Positions 25,099 to 33,079 of a DNA stretch of 51,679 bases are shown piece by piece; the stretch's first letter is position 1; every line of letters starts with the position of its first letter. The stretch lies in assembly GCF_011008935.1 (NCBI RefSeq), contig NZ_JAAIVJ010000018.1:1-51679 (forward strand). The letters run 5' to 3'. Source of the stretch: Tabrizicola oligotrophica (GTDB lineage: Bacteria; Pseudomonadota; Alphaproteobacteria; Rhodobacterales; Rhodobacteraceae). Position numbers and translations under genes: made by a program. Under the pieces are notes generated by a model. The model had not been told where the DNA came from. It saw nothing but the letters and a program-made list of their open reading frames with translations, and did no database searches.

Positions 25099-25143
25099 CA
25101 TCATTCGAATATGAATGATGAAAACAGATATATTTGAAGATAG
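25099..25143. promoter_or_regulatory. palindrome and repeated motif in the virB divergent region
   Basis: CATCATTC and GAATGATG form perfect 8-base arms around GAATAT (25099-25120). The right arm begins the sequence AATGATGAAAACAGATA, and ATTTGAAGATA follows at 25132. The same two blocks, the second one inverted, recur at 25566-25596. The AT-rich site lies between the minus-strand virB operon and the plus-strand gene at 25212, so it is a candidate operator for both. Confidence 0.5.
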
Positions 25144-25211
25144 CGATTCGGCCTTTACGCCATGGCGGCGGCCCGGAAGCGGATCGAATGGCTGAGAAAA
25201 GGCGAGAAAGC

Positions 25212-25556
25212 ATGACCAGACTTCACAAAATAAGAGCACAATCAACATATTACAGGTATTCCCTGCGTCTGGTCACGCGCTGCCTCGGTGGATTGCAGTG
25301 GCCGGAAGCTATCGCCGTGGTTGTCCTGATGCAAGGCCCTCTGCCCTCTTTCGCTCAAGGCATTGCTGAAGGCTGCGTTCCGCCCGAGCCGCCCTATAAC
25401 GCGCTTCCCCAAGCCGATCTCCAGGGGTTCAGAGTGGAGCCTTTTTCTGATTTTAAAAGCTATTTCAGTGATATAACACATTGCACCCAGTGTCTTGACG
25501 CAGAGCGGGCGCGCGTCATGGCCGAGGGCGCCGCGCTCTGTGAAAACTTCTTGTAG
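25212..25556 (+). CDS. small secreted Cys-containing protein, unknown
   Basis: 114 residues from the ATG at 25212; further ATGs at 25188 and 25134 are in frame, but the last lies inside the putative operator. A hydrophobic stretch ([18 protein letters not shown]) ends in a signal-peptidase-like site. The mature part has Cys in EGCVPPEPP, the pair HCTQC, and LCENFL near the end. No family recognised. It lies divergent from the virB operon behind a shared regulatory motif, so it may act at the cell surface during transfer, for example in entry exclusion; this is inference. Confidence 0.5.
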   Translation: MTRLHKIRAQSTYYRYSLRLVTRCLGGLQWPEAIAVVVLMQGPLPSFAQGIAEGCVPPEPPYNALPQADLQGFRVEPFSDFKSYFSDITHCTQCLDAERARVMAEGAALCENFL

Positions 25557-25565
25557 GCGACTGCA

Positions 25566-25596
25566 AATGATGAAAACAAATACGTTATCTTCAAAT
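25566..25596. promoter_or_regulatory. second copy of the virB-region regulatory motif
   Basis: AATGATGAAAACAAATA (25566-25582) repeats the block at 25114-25130 with one change, and ATCTTCAAAT (25587-25596) is the exact inverse of ATTTGAAGAT at 25132-25141. It lies about 75 bases before the next secreted-protein gene, suggesting that the same regulator controls both. Confidence 0.5.
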
Positions 25597-25670
25597 GTTG
25601 CAGAGACGCCACGACAACCGTAACCTGCTGCGGACAGGTCGGAGACCACGACCTCCAATCGGAGCCCCAA

Positions 25671-26288
25671 ATGATGCAAGTCCGGACCCAGGCCCTTCTT
25701 CTCACAGCTGCATTTGCAACGGTGATTTCCACGACGGCCCCCGCTAGCGCCTATCAGATCGATTGCGCGATCCTGCTGTGCATGGCGGGAGGTTTCCCGC
25801 CGAGCGCGCCCTGCACCGCCGCCCGGGCCGAAATGATCCGCCGCATCACGCCCTGGCCCATCGAGCCGCCGCTGCAACTCTGGCGTTGTCCGATGCACGC
25901 GAGCTTTGGCTTCGGGCCGGACAGGACTCAGGCACCGGTGGTCCCGGTTGCGGTCATGAGCACCCCTCGCCCGCCGCGCCGTCAGTCGGATGCCACGCTG
26001 GTCTACGACAGCACGATCGAGAGCTATCTCTCGGGGATCAAGGTCTATGACCTGACCTATAGCCGGCACCGCAACCATGATGGCGACTGTAACGTCAATG
26101 TCAGGTTTTCGATCGGCAGCTATGACGCCTCCGGCGCCTTCGACTGGCGCCGGGCCAAGGTGCAGGACGTGCCCGGTTGGGTGTTCAATACGAGCTACGC
26201 GCAGTGCTCGGATGCGCGGTTTCGGGGGGTGGGATTGGAGTGGCGGGACTATGAGGGGACGAAGGGAACGGAGATGGTGGAGTATTGA
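25671..26288 (+). CDS. secreted Cys-rich protein, unknown
   Basis: 205 residues with a clear signal peptide (TQALLLTAAFATVISTTAPA, cleavage near ASAYQ). The mature protein has six cysteines (IDCAILLCMAGG, SAPCTAA, LWRCPMH, GDCNVNV, AQCSDAR), so it probably folds in the periplasm with disulphides. The C-terminal half (YSRHRNHDGDCNVNVRFSIG) looks like a small beta domain. GGAG precedes the ATG. I do not recognise a family. Position beside virB and the shared upstream motif suggest a transfer-associated role. Confidence 0.55.
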   Translation: MMQVRTQALLLTAAFATVISTTAPASAYQIDCAILLCMAGGFPPSAPCTAARAEMIRRITPWPIEPPLQLWRCPMHASFGFGPDRTQAPVVPVAVMSTPRPPRRQSDATLVYDSTIESYLSGIKVYDLTYSRHRNHDGDCNVNVRFSIGSYDASGAFDWRRAKVQDVPGWVFNTSYAQCSDARFRGVGLEWRDYEGTKGTEMVEY

Positions 26289-26431
26289 GGTTCTGGCAAT
26301 ACTTGTGACCTCCCAAGCGCCTCTGAGGAATAGCTTTGGATTCATTGAACCTTTATGGAGTAAAAGGCTCGGGATGGGTCGAGCACGGATACTAGGGCCC
26401 AAAGAAGGGCCACCACACATAATTTCGCACA

Positions 26432-26758
26432 TCATACCACACGGGTCGGCTCGCGACGTACCAGCTTCCGGAAGACAGCTACAATTGCCCCAGCCAAGAT
26501 CATGGAGATTGCGGCAAGGAGCAGCAGTGGCTCATAAACGATCAGTGTGTCCTCAGTGATGCGCCGGGCCACGCCATAGGTATCAAGAATCGAAATTGCT
26601 GCGATTGGCTGCTTTGCCTTCATCCGCAGGAAGGTGCCGCCCGCCAGCACCGGCAATGCCCTCTGAAAGGCCAAAGGAAGCCAGATGCGGCGGCATCCGA
26701 TCAGTCTTGGCACTCCCATGTGTGTTTCGACGCGCAAATTTGACCCCTGTTGCATCAT
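26432..26758 (-). pseudogene. remnant of a polar amino acid ABC transporter permease
   Basis: The frame ends like the C terminus of a His/Gln-type ABC permease: RMKAKQPIAAISILD, TYGVARRITEDTLIVYEPLL and a last membrane helix, LLLLAAISMILAGAIVAVF, followed by a short basic tail. The N-terminal membrane helices and the EAA loop expected for a permease of 220 residues or more are missing, and the upstream part looks degraded (GVPRLIGCRRIWLPLAFQRA). It is best read as a truncated leftover at the edge of the catabolic cassette. The family call is tentative. Confidence 0.4.
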
Positions 26759-26852
26759 TTACGCCTGTTGGCGCGAGTAGAATAATCTCCCGGCGCGCAG
26801 AACTCTCAATTGTCGCAGGTGTTTCGGAAGGGAACGCCCGTTGCCGCGACCA

Positions 26853-27674
26853 TCAGCTCGCGGCAGGAGATAGAATGGCGCCAACCAGCGCCGAGTTTGG
26901 ATTGGAAAGTCCGTCGATGACCGAAAAGTGGTTCTTGCCCTGCTCCTCCTCCAGACGCACCGGCAGGTCCAGCCCGCTCCAGATTTCCGACAGAAGGCGC
27001 GATTGACGGCGAAACTCGGGGCGCTCACCGGCGCCCACCCAGCAGGTCAGGTCTCTGGCCAGGGGATGGGGACGATGCAGGATCGCGCTTTCGGCGCTGG
27101 CGATGCTATCCGTCAACTGCAGCGTGTCGTTCATTCGGGTCTTCAGAAGTGGCCGAAGCTCATGCAGACCGCTGATCGAAACCACTCGGTCGAGTCGACC
27201 GAGGATCGCGTCGGGCAGTTGGCTGTCGTCGCAGATCATGCGTACCACCAGATGGCCGCCGGCCGAGTGCCCCGCCAAGCGGATAGGACCTGGGATTTCC
27301 CCGGCGGCCCGGACTATTGCCCGCGCCACCTCCAGCACCATGTCGGGCAGCCCGGCCTTGGGGGCCAAGGTATATTGCGGCAAGGCCACCGCCCAGCCGC
27401 GCATCCGCGCCCCTTCGGCCAAATGCGACCAGTCCGACTTGCCGAAGGCTAGCCAGTAGCCGCCATGAACAAAGACCATAAGCCCGCGCGGCACCTGATC
27501 CGGCAGCACAAGGTCGAAGACCTGCCGCGCGCCGTGTCCATAGCGCAGGTCGGCGCGAAATTTCGGCCCCAGACCGGCGCGATAGTCTTGCGCCTGTTTC
27601 GCCCAAAGCCTAGGCAACGCCTCGGACTGAGGGATATAGGCGCTGTTGGCGAAGGCGTCGTCCCAATCCCGCAT
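26853..27674 (-). CDS. alpha/beta hydrolase, probable arylformamidase (N-formylkynurenine hydrolase)
   Basis: 273 residues of the alpha/beta hydrolase fold. The oxyanion-hole motif VFVHGGYW is at about residue 73, the nucleophile Ser in AGHSAGGHL near 145, and the His in KNHFSVIDGL near the end. HGGYW plus GHSAGG is typical of the esterase-like kynurenine formamidases, which release formate from N-formylkynurenine. GGAGGTGA six bases before the ATG at 27674 fixes the start. It lies six bases after the CoA ligase gene and in the same operon as kynureninase, which makes formylkynurenine the most likely substrate. It is unrelated to the cyclase-type KynB fold. Confidence 0.75.
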   Translation of the reverse strand: MRDWDDAFANSAYIPQSEALPRLWAKQAQDYRAGLGPKFRADLRYGHGARQVFDLVLPDQVPRGLMVFVHGGYWLAFGKSDWSHLAEGARMRGWAVALPQYTLAPKAGLPDMVLEVARAIVRAAGEIPGPIRLAGHSAGGHLVVRMICDDSQLPDAILGRLDRVVSISGLHELRPLLKTRMNDTLQLTDSIASAESAILHRPHPLARDLTCWVGAGERPEFRRQSRLLSEIWSGLDLPVRLEEEQGKNHFSVIDGLSNPNSALVGAILSPAAS

Positions 27675-27679
27675 TGTGG

Positions 27680-29320
27680 TCACCTCCTGCATTGACCGGC
27701 CACCGAGGCGTCCTTCAGTCGGAACCGTTGCAGCTTGCACGTCGCCGTCTTGGGCAGGACGGCGGCAAAGACCACGCGGCGGGGGTACTTGTAGGGGGCG
27801 ATCACCTTTTTCACATGGTCCTGCAGCAGCTTGACCATGGCCGCATCGCCCGCCTTCCCCTCGACCAGCACGACATGCGCCTCGACGATCTGGCCACGGT
27901 CGGCATCGGCCGCCCCGATCACCGCACATTCCAGCACCGCCGGATGCGACAAGAGCGCCGCCTCGACCTCGGGCCCCGCGATGTTGTAGCCGGCGCTGAT
28001 GATCATGTCGTCGGACCGCGCGGCAAAGTGAAAACGCCCCTCGGCATCCTGCCAAAAGCTGTCGCCCGTCAGGTTCCAGCCACCGCGCACATATTTGCGC
28101 TGCCGGTCGTCGGCCAGATAGCGGCAGCCGGTCGGCCCGCGCACCGCCAGCCGCCCGACCTCGCCGCGCGGCAGTTCGGCCATGTCCTCGCCGACGATCC
28201 GAGCCTCGTATCCCTTGACCGGCTTGCCGGTAGAGCCGGGGCGGTGGTCGTCAAAGCGGTTGGTCAGGAAGATGTGCAGCATCTCGGTCGCGCCGATTCC
28301 GTCCAGCATCGGCTTGCCGGTCTTGGCCATCCATTCGTCGTAGACCGGCGCGGGCAGGGTCTCGCCGGCGCTGACGGCGGCGCGCAGGCTGGACAGATCA
28401 GCCCCCTCGTCCATCGCCTTCAGCATCACCCGATAGGCGGTCGGGGCGGTAAAGCAGATCGTGGCCTTATGCTCCTGAATGATCTCGATCATGTTGGGGG
28501 GGCTTGCCTGCTCCAGCAACGCCGCCGCCGCGCCAAAGCGCAGCGGAAACACCGCGAGGCCGCCAAGGCCAAAGGTAAAGGCCAGCGGGGGCGAGCCGAC
28601 AAAGACATCCTCGGGCGTGACACCCAGAACCTCGGCGGCATAGCCGTCGGCGATGATCAACAGGTCACGGTGGAAATGCATCGTCGCCTTCGGCTCGCCC
28701 GTGGTGCCCGAGGTGAACCCGAGCAGTGCCACATCGTCGCGCCCGGTCGGCACGGCCGCAAAGCGCACCGGCTTTTTCAACGCGATCCGGTCCAGTTCGG
28801 CATCATGGTTCGCCGTGCCGTCAAAGCCGATCACGGTTTTCAGAAAGCGGCTTTCCTTCTGGCAGGCGACCAGTTCCTCCATCAGCCGGGTGTCGCACAG
28901 CGCATGGCTGATCTCGGCCTTGTCGACGATCTTGGCCAGCTCGCCCGCGCGCAGCATCGGCATGGTGTTGACCACCACCGCGCCCACCTTGGTCGCGGCC
29001 AGCCAGCAGGCCACCATGGCCGGGTTGTTGGCGCTGCGGATCAGCATGCGGTTGCCGGGCTTCACTCCGTAATCTTCCACCAACGCATGCGCGATGCGGT
29101 TCGACCAGTCGGTCAGCTCCTTGTAGGTGCGGCTGCGGCCATTGCCGATCAGCGCGACATGGTCACCGAAACCGCGCTCGACCATGCGGTCGGTCAGTTC
29201 GACGCCGGCGTTCAGCCAGTCGGGATAGGCGACGGGCGGCGGCAAGATGTCGGGCCAGTCCGCCGCGGCGGGCAGGCGGTCGCGGGTAAAGGAATCGATG
29301 TGCCCCGTGGGACCAAGCAT
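27680..29320 (-). CDS. 2-aminobenzoate (anthranilate)-CoA ligase, benzoate-CoA ligase family
   Basis: 546 residues, acyl-adenylate-forming enzyme. The P-loop-like motif LLGFTSGTTGEPKATMHFH lies near residue 203, the A5-like motif GIGATEMLHIF near 325, the hinge region with FAARSDDMIISAGYNI near 425, and the catalytic lysine motif LPKTATCKLQRFRL near the C terminus. It would activate anthranilate, or benzoate, to its CoA thioester with ATP. The neighbouring kynureninase produces anthranilate, which supports the aminobenzoate substrate. GGAG precedes the ATG at 29320. Later steps, such as an aminobenzoyl-CoA monooxygenase, are not in this window. Confidence 0.85.
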   Translation of the reverse strand: MLGPTGHIDSFTRDRLPAAADWPDILPPPVAYPDWLNAGVELTDRMVERGFGDHVALIGNGRSRTYKELTDWSNRIAHALVEDYGVKPGNRMLIRSANNPAMVACWLAATKVGAVVVNTMPMLRAGELAKIVDKAEISHALCDTRLMEELVACQKESRFLKTVIGFDGTANHDAELDRIALKKPVRFAAVPTGRDDVALLGFTSGTTGEPKATMHFHRDLLIIADGYAAEVLGVTPEDVFVGSPPLAFTFGLGGLAVFPLRFGAAAALLEQASPPNMIEIIQEHKATICFTAPTAYRVMLKAMDEGADLSSLRAAVSAGETLPAPVYDEWMAKTGKPMLDGIGATEMLHIFLTNRFDDHRPGSTGKPVKGYEARIVGEDMAELPRGEVGRLAVRGPTGCRYLADDRQRKYVRGGWNLTGDSFWQDAEGRFHFAARSDDMIISAGYNIAGPEVEAALLSHPAVLECAVIGAADADRGQIVEAHVVLVEGKAGDAAMVKLLQDHVKKVIAPYKYPRRVVFAAVLPKTATCKLQRFRLKDASVAGQCRR

Positions 29321-29421
29321 GAAGAACTCCCGTGTTGTCTGCCGCCGGGCGTGGGCCCGGCCCTGTCTTGCTGGGGCCCGCGCGAGAACGGCCCCGCGCG
29401 CGCCGATGTCTTGCCGCCGGT

Positions 29422-29715
29422 CTAAAGCTCGGTCCTGACGTGCCAAAGCTCGGGGAACAGCTCGACCTCGAGCATCCGGCGCAGGTAGGAAATGCCCGCC
29501 GTGCCGCCGGTGCCGCGCTTGAAGCCGATGACGCGCTCCACCGTGGTCACATGGTTGAACCGCCAGCGGCGGAAGTAATCCTCGAAATCCACCAGCTTTT
29601 CGGCCAGTTCATAGGCTTCCCAATGGGCTTCGGGGTCGCGGTAGACGATGGCCCAGACCTGCATCACCGCCTCGTCGGGCTGCCAGGCCCATCCCAAGTT
29701 TAAGCTTTCCCTCAC
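29422..29715 (-). pseudogene. kynA: truncated tryptophan 2,3-dioxygenase (C-terminal third)
   Basis: About 90 residues match only the C-terminal part of heme-dependent tryptophan 2,3-dioxygenase: [60 protein letters not shown]. The axial heme His (in [13 protein letters not shown]) and the GTGGT motif remain, but roughly the first 190 residues, including the active-site His and most of the heme pocket, are gone. The frame begins at a GTG only 21 bases after the kynureninase stop, with no ribosome site. The gene is therefore almost certainly inactive, so the first step of tryptophan catabolism must come from elsewhere or the cassette now uses imported kynurenines. Confidence 0.85.
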
Positions 29716-29736
29716 ACTGTGCGCGTTGAAATCTGT

Positions 29737-30939
29737 TCAGGTCACCGTGTTGCGGACCGGTTTGCGAAACTCGGGCTGATCCCAAAGGCGGTTAGACATG
29801 ATGCGGCCCAAGACCGTAGCCGCACGCCGGATGTCTTCCTCTTGGACATAAAGCGGCGTGATACCAAAGCGCAGGATGTCGGGCGCCCGAAAATCGCCGA
29901 TGATCCCTTCCGCGATCAGCGCCTGCATGATGGCATAGCCTTCCGGGTGGCGGAGCGAGACTTGGCTGCCGCGTAGGTCCGGGGCGCGGGGCGTGGCAAG
30001 AATCAATTCGGGGCAAGACATTTCGACCAGCCGGATGAACAGGTCGGCCAGATCCAACGATCGGGTGCGAAGGTCGTTCAGATCAACGCCCTCCCAGACG
30101 TCGAGGGCGGCGTCGAGGGCGGCAAGGTGCAGGATCGGCGGTGTGCCCACGCGCATCCGCTCGATGCCCGAGGCCGGACGATAGCTAAGGTCGAAGGCAA
30201 AGGGTACCGCATGCCCCATCCAGCCAGACAGTGCCGGGCGGGCGCGGTCCTGATGGCGGGGGGCGACGTAGATGAAGGCCGGGCCTCCTGGGCCGGAATT
30301 CAGATACTTGTAGGAGCAGCCTACCGCGAAATCGGCATTGCAGGCGGCCAGATGCACCGGGAAAGCCCCGGCGGAATGGGCCAGATCCCAGACGGTCAGG
30401 ACGCCAAGCGCCTGCGCGCGGGCGATCAGGTTACGCATGTCGTGCCGACGCCCTGTGCGGTAATCCACCTCGGTGACCAGCAGGACCGCAACCGTGTCGT
30501 CTAGCGCCGCGGCCAGATCCTCGGGGGCGACTAGGCGCAGCTTGACATCGCGGCCCAGCGTGCGCGCCAGGCCTTCGGCGATGTAAAGGTCCGAAGGGAA
30601 ATTGCCGGTGTCCGACAGGATTATCCCGCGCGGGGCATTCATCTCCAGCGCCGCGGCAAGGGCCTGGTAGACCTTGATCGAAAGGGTATCGCCCATAACG
30701 ATGCTGTCTGGCTCGGCGCCGACCAGCTTGGCGATCCGGTTTCCTACGCGGGCAGGCAGGCCGATCCATCCCGCGCGGTTCCAGCCGGTGATCAGCATCT
30801 GACCCCATTCGGCGCTGACGGTTCGGGCAAGCCGGTCGGCAACGCCGCGTGGCAGCGGCCCCAGCGAGTTGCCGTCCAGATAGACGATCCCCTCGGGCAG
30901 ATCGAACAGGCGGCGGGTGGCGTCGAAATCGGTTGTCAT
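29737..30939 (-). CDS. kynU: kynureninase
   Basis: 400 residues, PLP-dependent. The family start LPEGIVYLDGNSLGP, the loop SDTGNFPSDLYIAEGL, the Asp segment VWDLAHSAGAFPVHL, and the Schiff-base lysine in GCSYKYLNSGPGG (about residue 211) are all present, followed by GWMGHAVPFAF and RMRVGTPPILHLAALDAAL. It hydrolyses kynurenine to anthranilate and alanine. The gene sits 14 bases after the SDR gene and before the broken kynA. No defect is seen. Confidence 0.94.
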   Translation of the reverse strand: MTTDFDATRRLFDLPEGIVYLDGNSLGPLPRGVADRLARTVSAEWGQMLITGWNRAGWIGLPARVGNRIAKLVGAEPDSIVMGDTLSIKVYQALAAALEMNAPRGIILSDTGNFPSDLYIAEGLARTLGRDVKLRLVAPEDLAAALDDTVAVLLVTEVDYRTGRRHDMRNLIARAQALGVLTVWDLAHSAGAFPVHLAACNADFAVGCSYKYLNSGPGGPAFIYVAPRHQDRARPALSGWMGHAVPFAFDLSYRPASGIERMRVGTPPILHLAALDAALDVWEGVDLNDLRTRSLDLADLFIRLVEMSCPELILATPRAPDLRGSQVSLRHPEGYAIMQALIAEGIIGDFRAPDILRFGITPLYVQEEDIRRAATVLGRIMSNRLWDQPEFRKPVRNTVT

Positions 30940-30953
30940 CGCGTGTTCACTCC

Positions 30954-31766
30954 TTACGCCTGTTCCGAAAGCAGGCCGGGTCGCACACCCAGCCCCATCG
31001 AGGCATCCAGCACCGCCCCGTGCAGCACCCGCGACGATGGGCCGGACAGGAAATGCACGAGTGCCGCGATTTCCGCCGGTTCGATCAGCCGGCCCTTCGG
31101 AAGGCCTGCCAGAAAACCAGACAAGGTTTCAGTCGACAGTTTCGACAGGGTGCTTGCCTGGAACATCGGCGTATTGGTGGCGCCGGGACAGATGGCAAAG
31201 ACATCTACCTCGTCATGCACCGCCTCGGCGGCAAGTTGACGGGTCAGGAAGGCGACGGCGGCCTTGCTCATGCCGTCCGAGAGCCGGAAGCCCGGAAATG
31301 CGGTGATGCCGCCGCCGACGGAACTGATGTTGATCAGCTTGCGCCCCGGTCCGCCCGGCAGGGCCAGAAACTCCTGGCACATCTTCAGCGTGCCATCAGC
31401 ATTGATGGCCAGCATCAGGCTGTCCTGCGTGCCCGGATCGTCGGAAAACGCCGCGACCGTGGCCGTCCCCACGGCAGCGTTGTTCACCAGGATGTCAATA
31501 CGGCCATGCTGTGCCGCCACGCCAGCGATGCAGCGCCGGATCGAATCTGCGTCGCGCAGGTCCAAGGGATGCGCCGTCACCGGCAGATCGCCAAAGCCTG
31601 CCAGCACGCGCGCGGCGTCTTCCACGCCCTCCACGAAGGTCAACGCGACTGTAGCGCCATAGGCCGCCAGACGCTCGACACAGGCGCGGCCGATGCCGCC
31701 TGAGCCACCGGTGACAAGTGCGATGCGACCGGTCAGATTGAAGGGAGACAGAAGATCGGCAGTCAT
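30954..31766 (-). CDS. short-chain dehydrogenase/reductase-like protein lacking the catalytic Tyr
   Basis: 270 residues with a Rossmann fold: the cofactor motif TGGSGGIG at about residue 19, NNAAVG near 98, and INISSVGGG near 150. The usual YxxxK motif is replaced by a stretch reading FRLSDGMSKAAV; Lys is present, but Asp takes the place of Tyr and the spacing from Ser is two longer. The C terminus VLHGAVLDASMGLG is normal. It may therefore be a non-standard enzyme or catalytically weak. It overlaps the permease gene (ATGA) and lies between the importer and kynU, so it probably acts on the same substrate group; the reaction is unknown. Confidence 0.8.
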   Translation of the reverse strand: MTADLLSPFNLTGRIALVTGGSGGIGRACVERLAAYGATVALTFVEGVEDAARVLAGFGDLPVTAHPLDLRDADSIRRCIAGVAAQHGRIDILVNNAAVGTATVAAFSDDPGTQDSLMLAINADGTLKMCQEFLALPGGPGRKLINISSVGGGITAFPGFRLSDGMSKAAVAFLTRQLAAEAVHDEVDVFAICPGATNTPMFQASTLSKLSTETLSGFLAGLPKGRLIEPAEIAALVHFLSGPSSRVLHGAVLDASMGLGVRPGLLSEQA

Positions 31767-33079
31767 TTCGGCGGCTCCGGGGTTGCTTCGGGGATCAGCC
31801 CGCGCGGGGAAAAACGCATCACGAGAACAAGGATCAGCCCCATGAGTACGTAGCGCAACTGGGCCGGGCCTGCTTCCAGTGCTAGGCGGATGGGATTGTC
31901 GGGGGCAAGCAGGGTGGCGCCCGTCGCGGCCAGCCACAGGCCCGCAGTTTCGGCCTGGACCCAGACGAACCAGATCAGGAAGGCGCCAAGGATCGCGCCC
32001 CGGTGGTTGCCCGATCCGCCGACGATCACCATCACCCAGATCAGGAAGGTAAAGCGCAGCGGCTGATAGCTGCCGGCGGTGAACTGGCCATCCAGCGTCA
32101 CCAGCATTGCCCCGCCGATGCCGACGATGGCCGAGCCAAGGACGAAGGCCTGCAGGTGGCGACGGGCGACATCCTTGCCCATGGCGCGGGCCGCCTCTTC
32201 ATTGTCGCGAATTGCACGCATCATCCGGCCCCAGGGCGCGTGGGAAAGCCGGTCCAACGCCCACCAGATCACCAGCAGCACGGCCAGAAACCATGCCGCA
32301 TAGGCCAGCTTCACCAGAACTGACGCCGTGTCGCGCAGCGGCCAGCCCAGCCAGGCCGACAGGTCCTGAACCCAGATCGCGGCTTGCAGGTCCGTCTCGT
32401 AGGGCACCGGGCGCGGCAGGCCAGTGACGTTCTTCACCCCGCGCGCCAGCCATTCCTCGTTGCGCAGAACCGCTAGGATGATTTCCGAGATGCCGAAGGT
32501 GGCCACCGCAAGGTAATCCGACCGAAGCCCCGCCGTCAGCCGCCCGATCGGCCAGGCCAGCGCCGCGCCGAAAATCCCGCCGACGACCCAGGACAGCGCG
32601 ACCGGCAGGCCGAGGCCGCCCAGATAGCCCGCGCTCGCCGCGTCCACCGCCTCGATCGCTGCCGTCGCGGGCAGGAACCAGTGCTGAGCCAGCAGCACGC
32701 CGCCCAGACCCGTTGCCGCGACCGCTACGCCGCGAAGCAATGGATTGCCGGAAAGCCCGCGCCAGATCACCACGGCCAAGGCGGTCGTCGCCAGCAGGAT
32801 CGACGCCGCAATGGCAAGCCTGCCGCCGCCTGTCGTCCAAGCCGCCCGCACTGGCGGGGCCGAGACCAGCACCACCGCCAGCCCGCCCGCCGCAGCCGAC
32901 CCCATGGTGCCAACGTTGAACATCCCGGCCACGCCCCATTGCACGTTGACGCCCAGGGCCATGACGACGGAAATCAGGCACAGATTCAGGATGGTCAGGG
33001 CAAGTGGCCAGCTTTGCAGCAGACCAACCGCGAGAAGCGCCGCCGCCATCGCGGCATAAAGCAAAACAGTGCGGCTCAT
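31763..33079 (-). CDS. branched-chain amino acid-type ABC permease (LivM-like)
   Basis: 438 residues, polytopic. About ten hydrophobic segments, including LALTILNLCLISVVMALGVN and VVGGIFGAALAWPIGRLTAG. The family motif GLRSDYLAVATFGISEIILA is followed by AIRDNEEAARAMGKDV, the EAA-like loop contacting the ATPases. It is longer than the usual 320-420 residues because of an extra N-terminal membrane region. Start ATG 33079 overlaps the LivH stop, deciding against longer forms. It works with the LivH, LivF, LivG and binding-protein genes upstream as one importer. Confidence 0.9.
   Translation of the reverse strand: MSRTVLLYAAMAAALLAVGLLQSWPLALTILNLCLISVVMALGVNVQWGVAGMFNVGTMGSAAAGGLAVVLVSAPPVRAAWTTGGGRLAIAASILLATTALAVVIWRGLSGNPLLRGVAVAATGLGGVLLAQHWFLPATAAIEAVDAASAGYLGGLGLPVALSWVVGGIFGAALAWPIGRLTAGLRSDYLAVATFGISEIILAVLRNEEWLARGVKNVTGLPRPVPYETDLQAAIWVQDLSAWLGWPLRDTASVLVKLAYAAWFLAVLLVIWWALDRLSHAPWGRMMRAIRDNEEAARAMGKDVARRHLQAFVLGSAIVGIGGAMLVTLDGQFTAGSYQPLRFTFLIWVMVIVGGSGNHRGAILGAFLIWFVWVQAETAGLWLAATGATLLAPDNPIRLALEAGPAQLRYVLMGLILVLVMRFSPRGLIPEATPEPPK

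Noticed and set aside
27674-29425. 583-codon open frame on the plus strand opposite the CoA ligase
   Set aside because: His/Arg/Gly-rich shadow without a ribosome site; the minus-strand frame has all adenylate-forming motifs.
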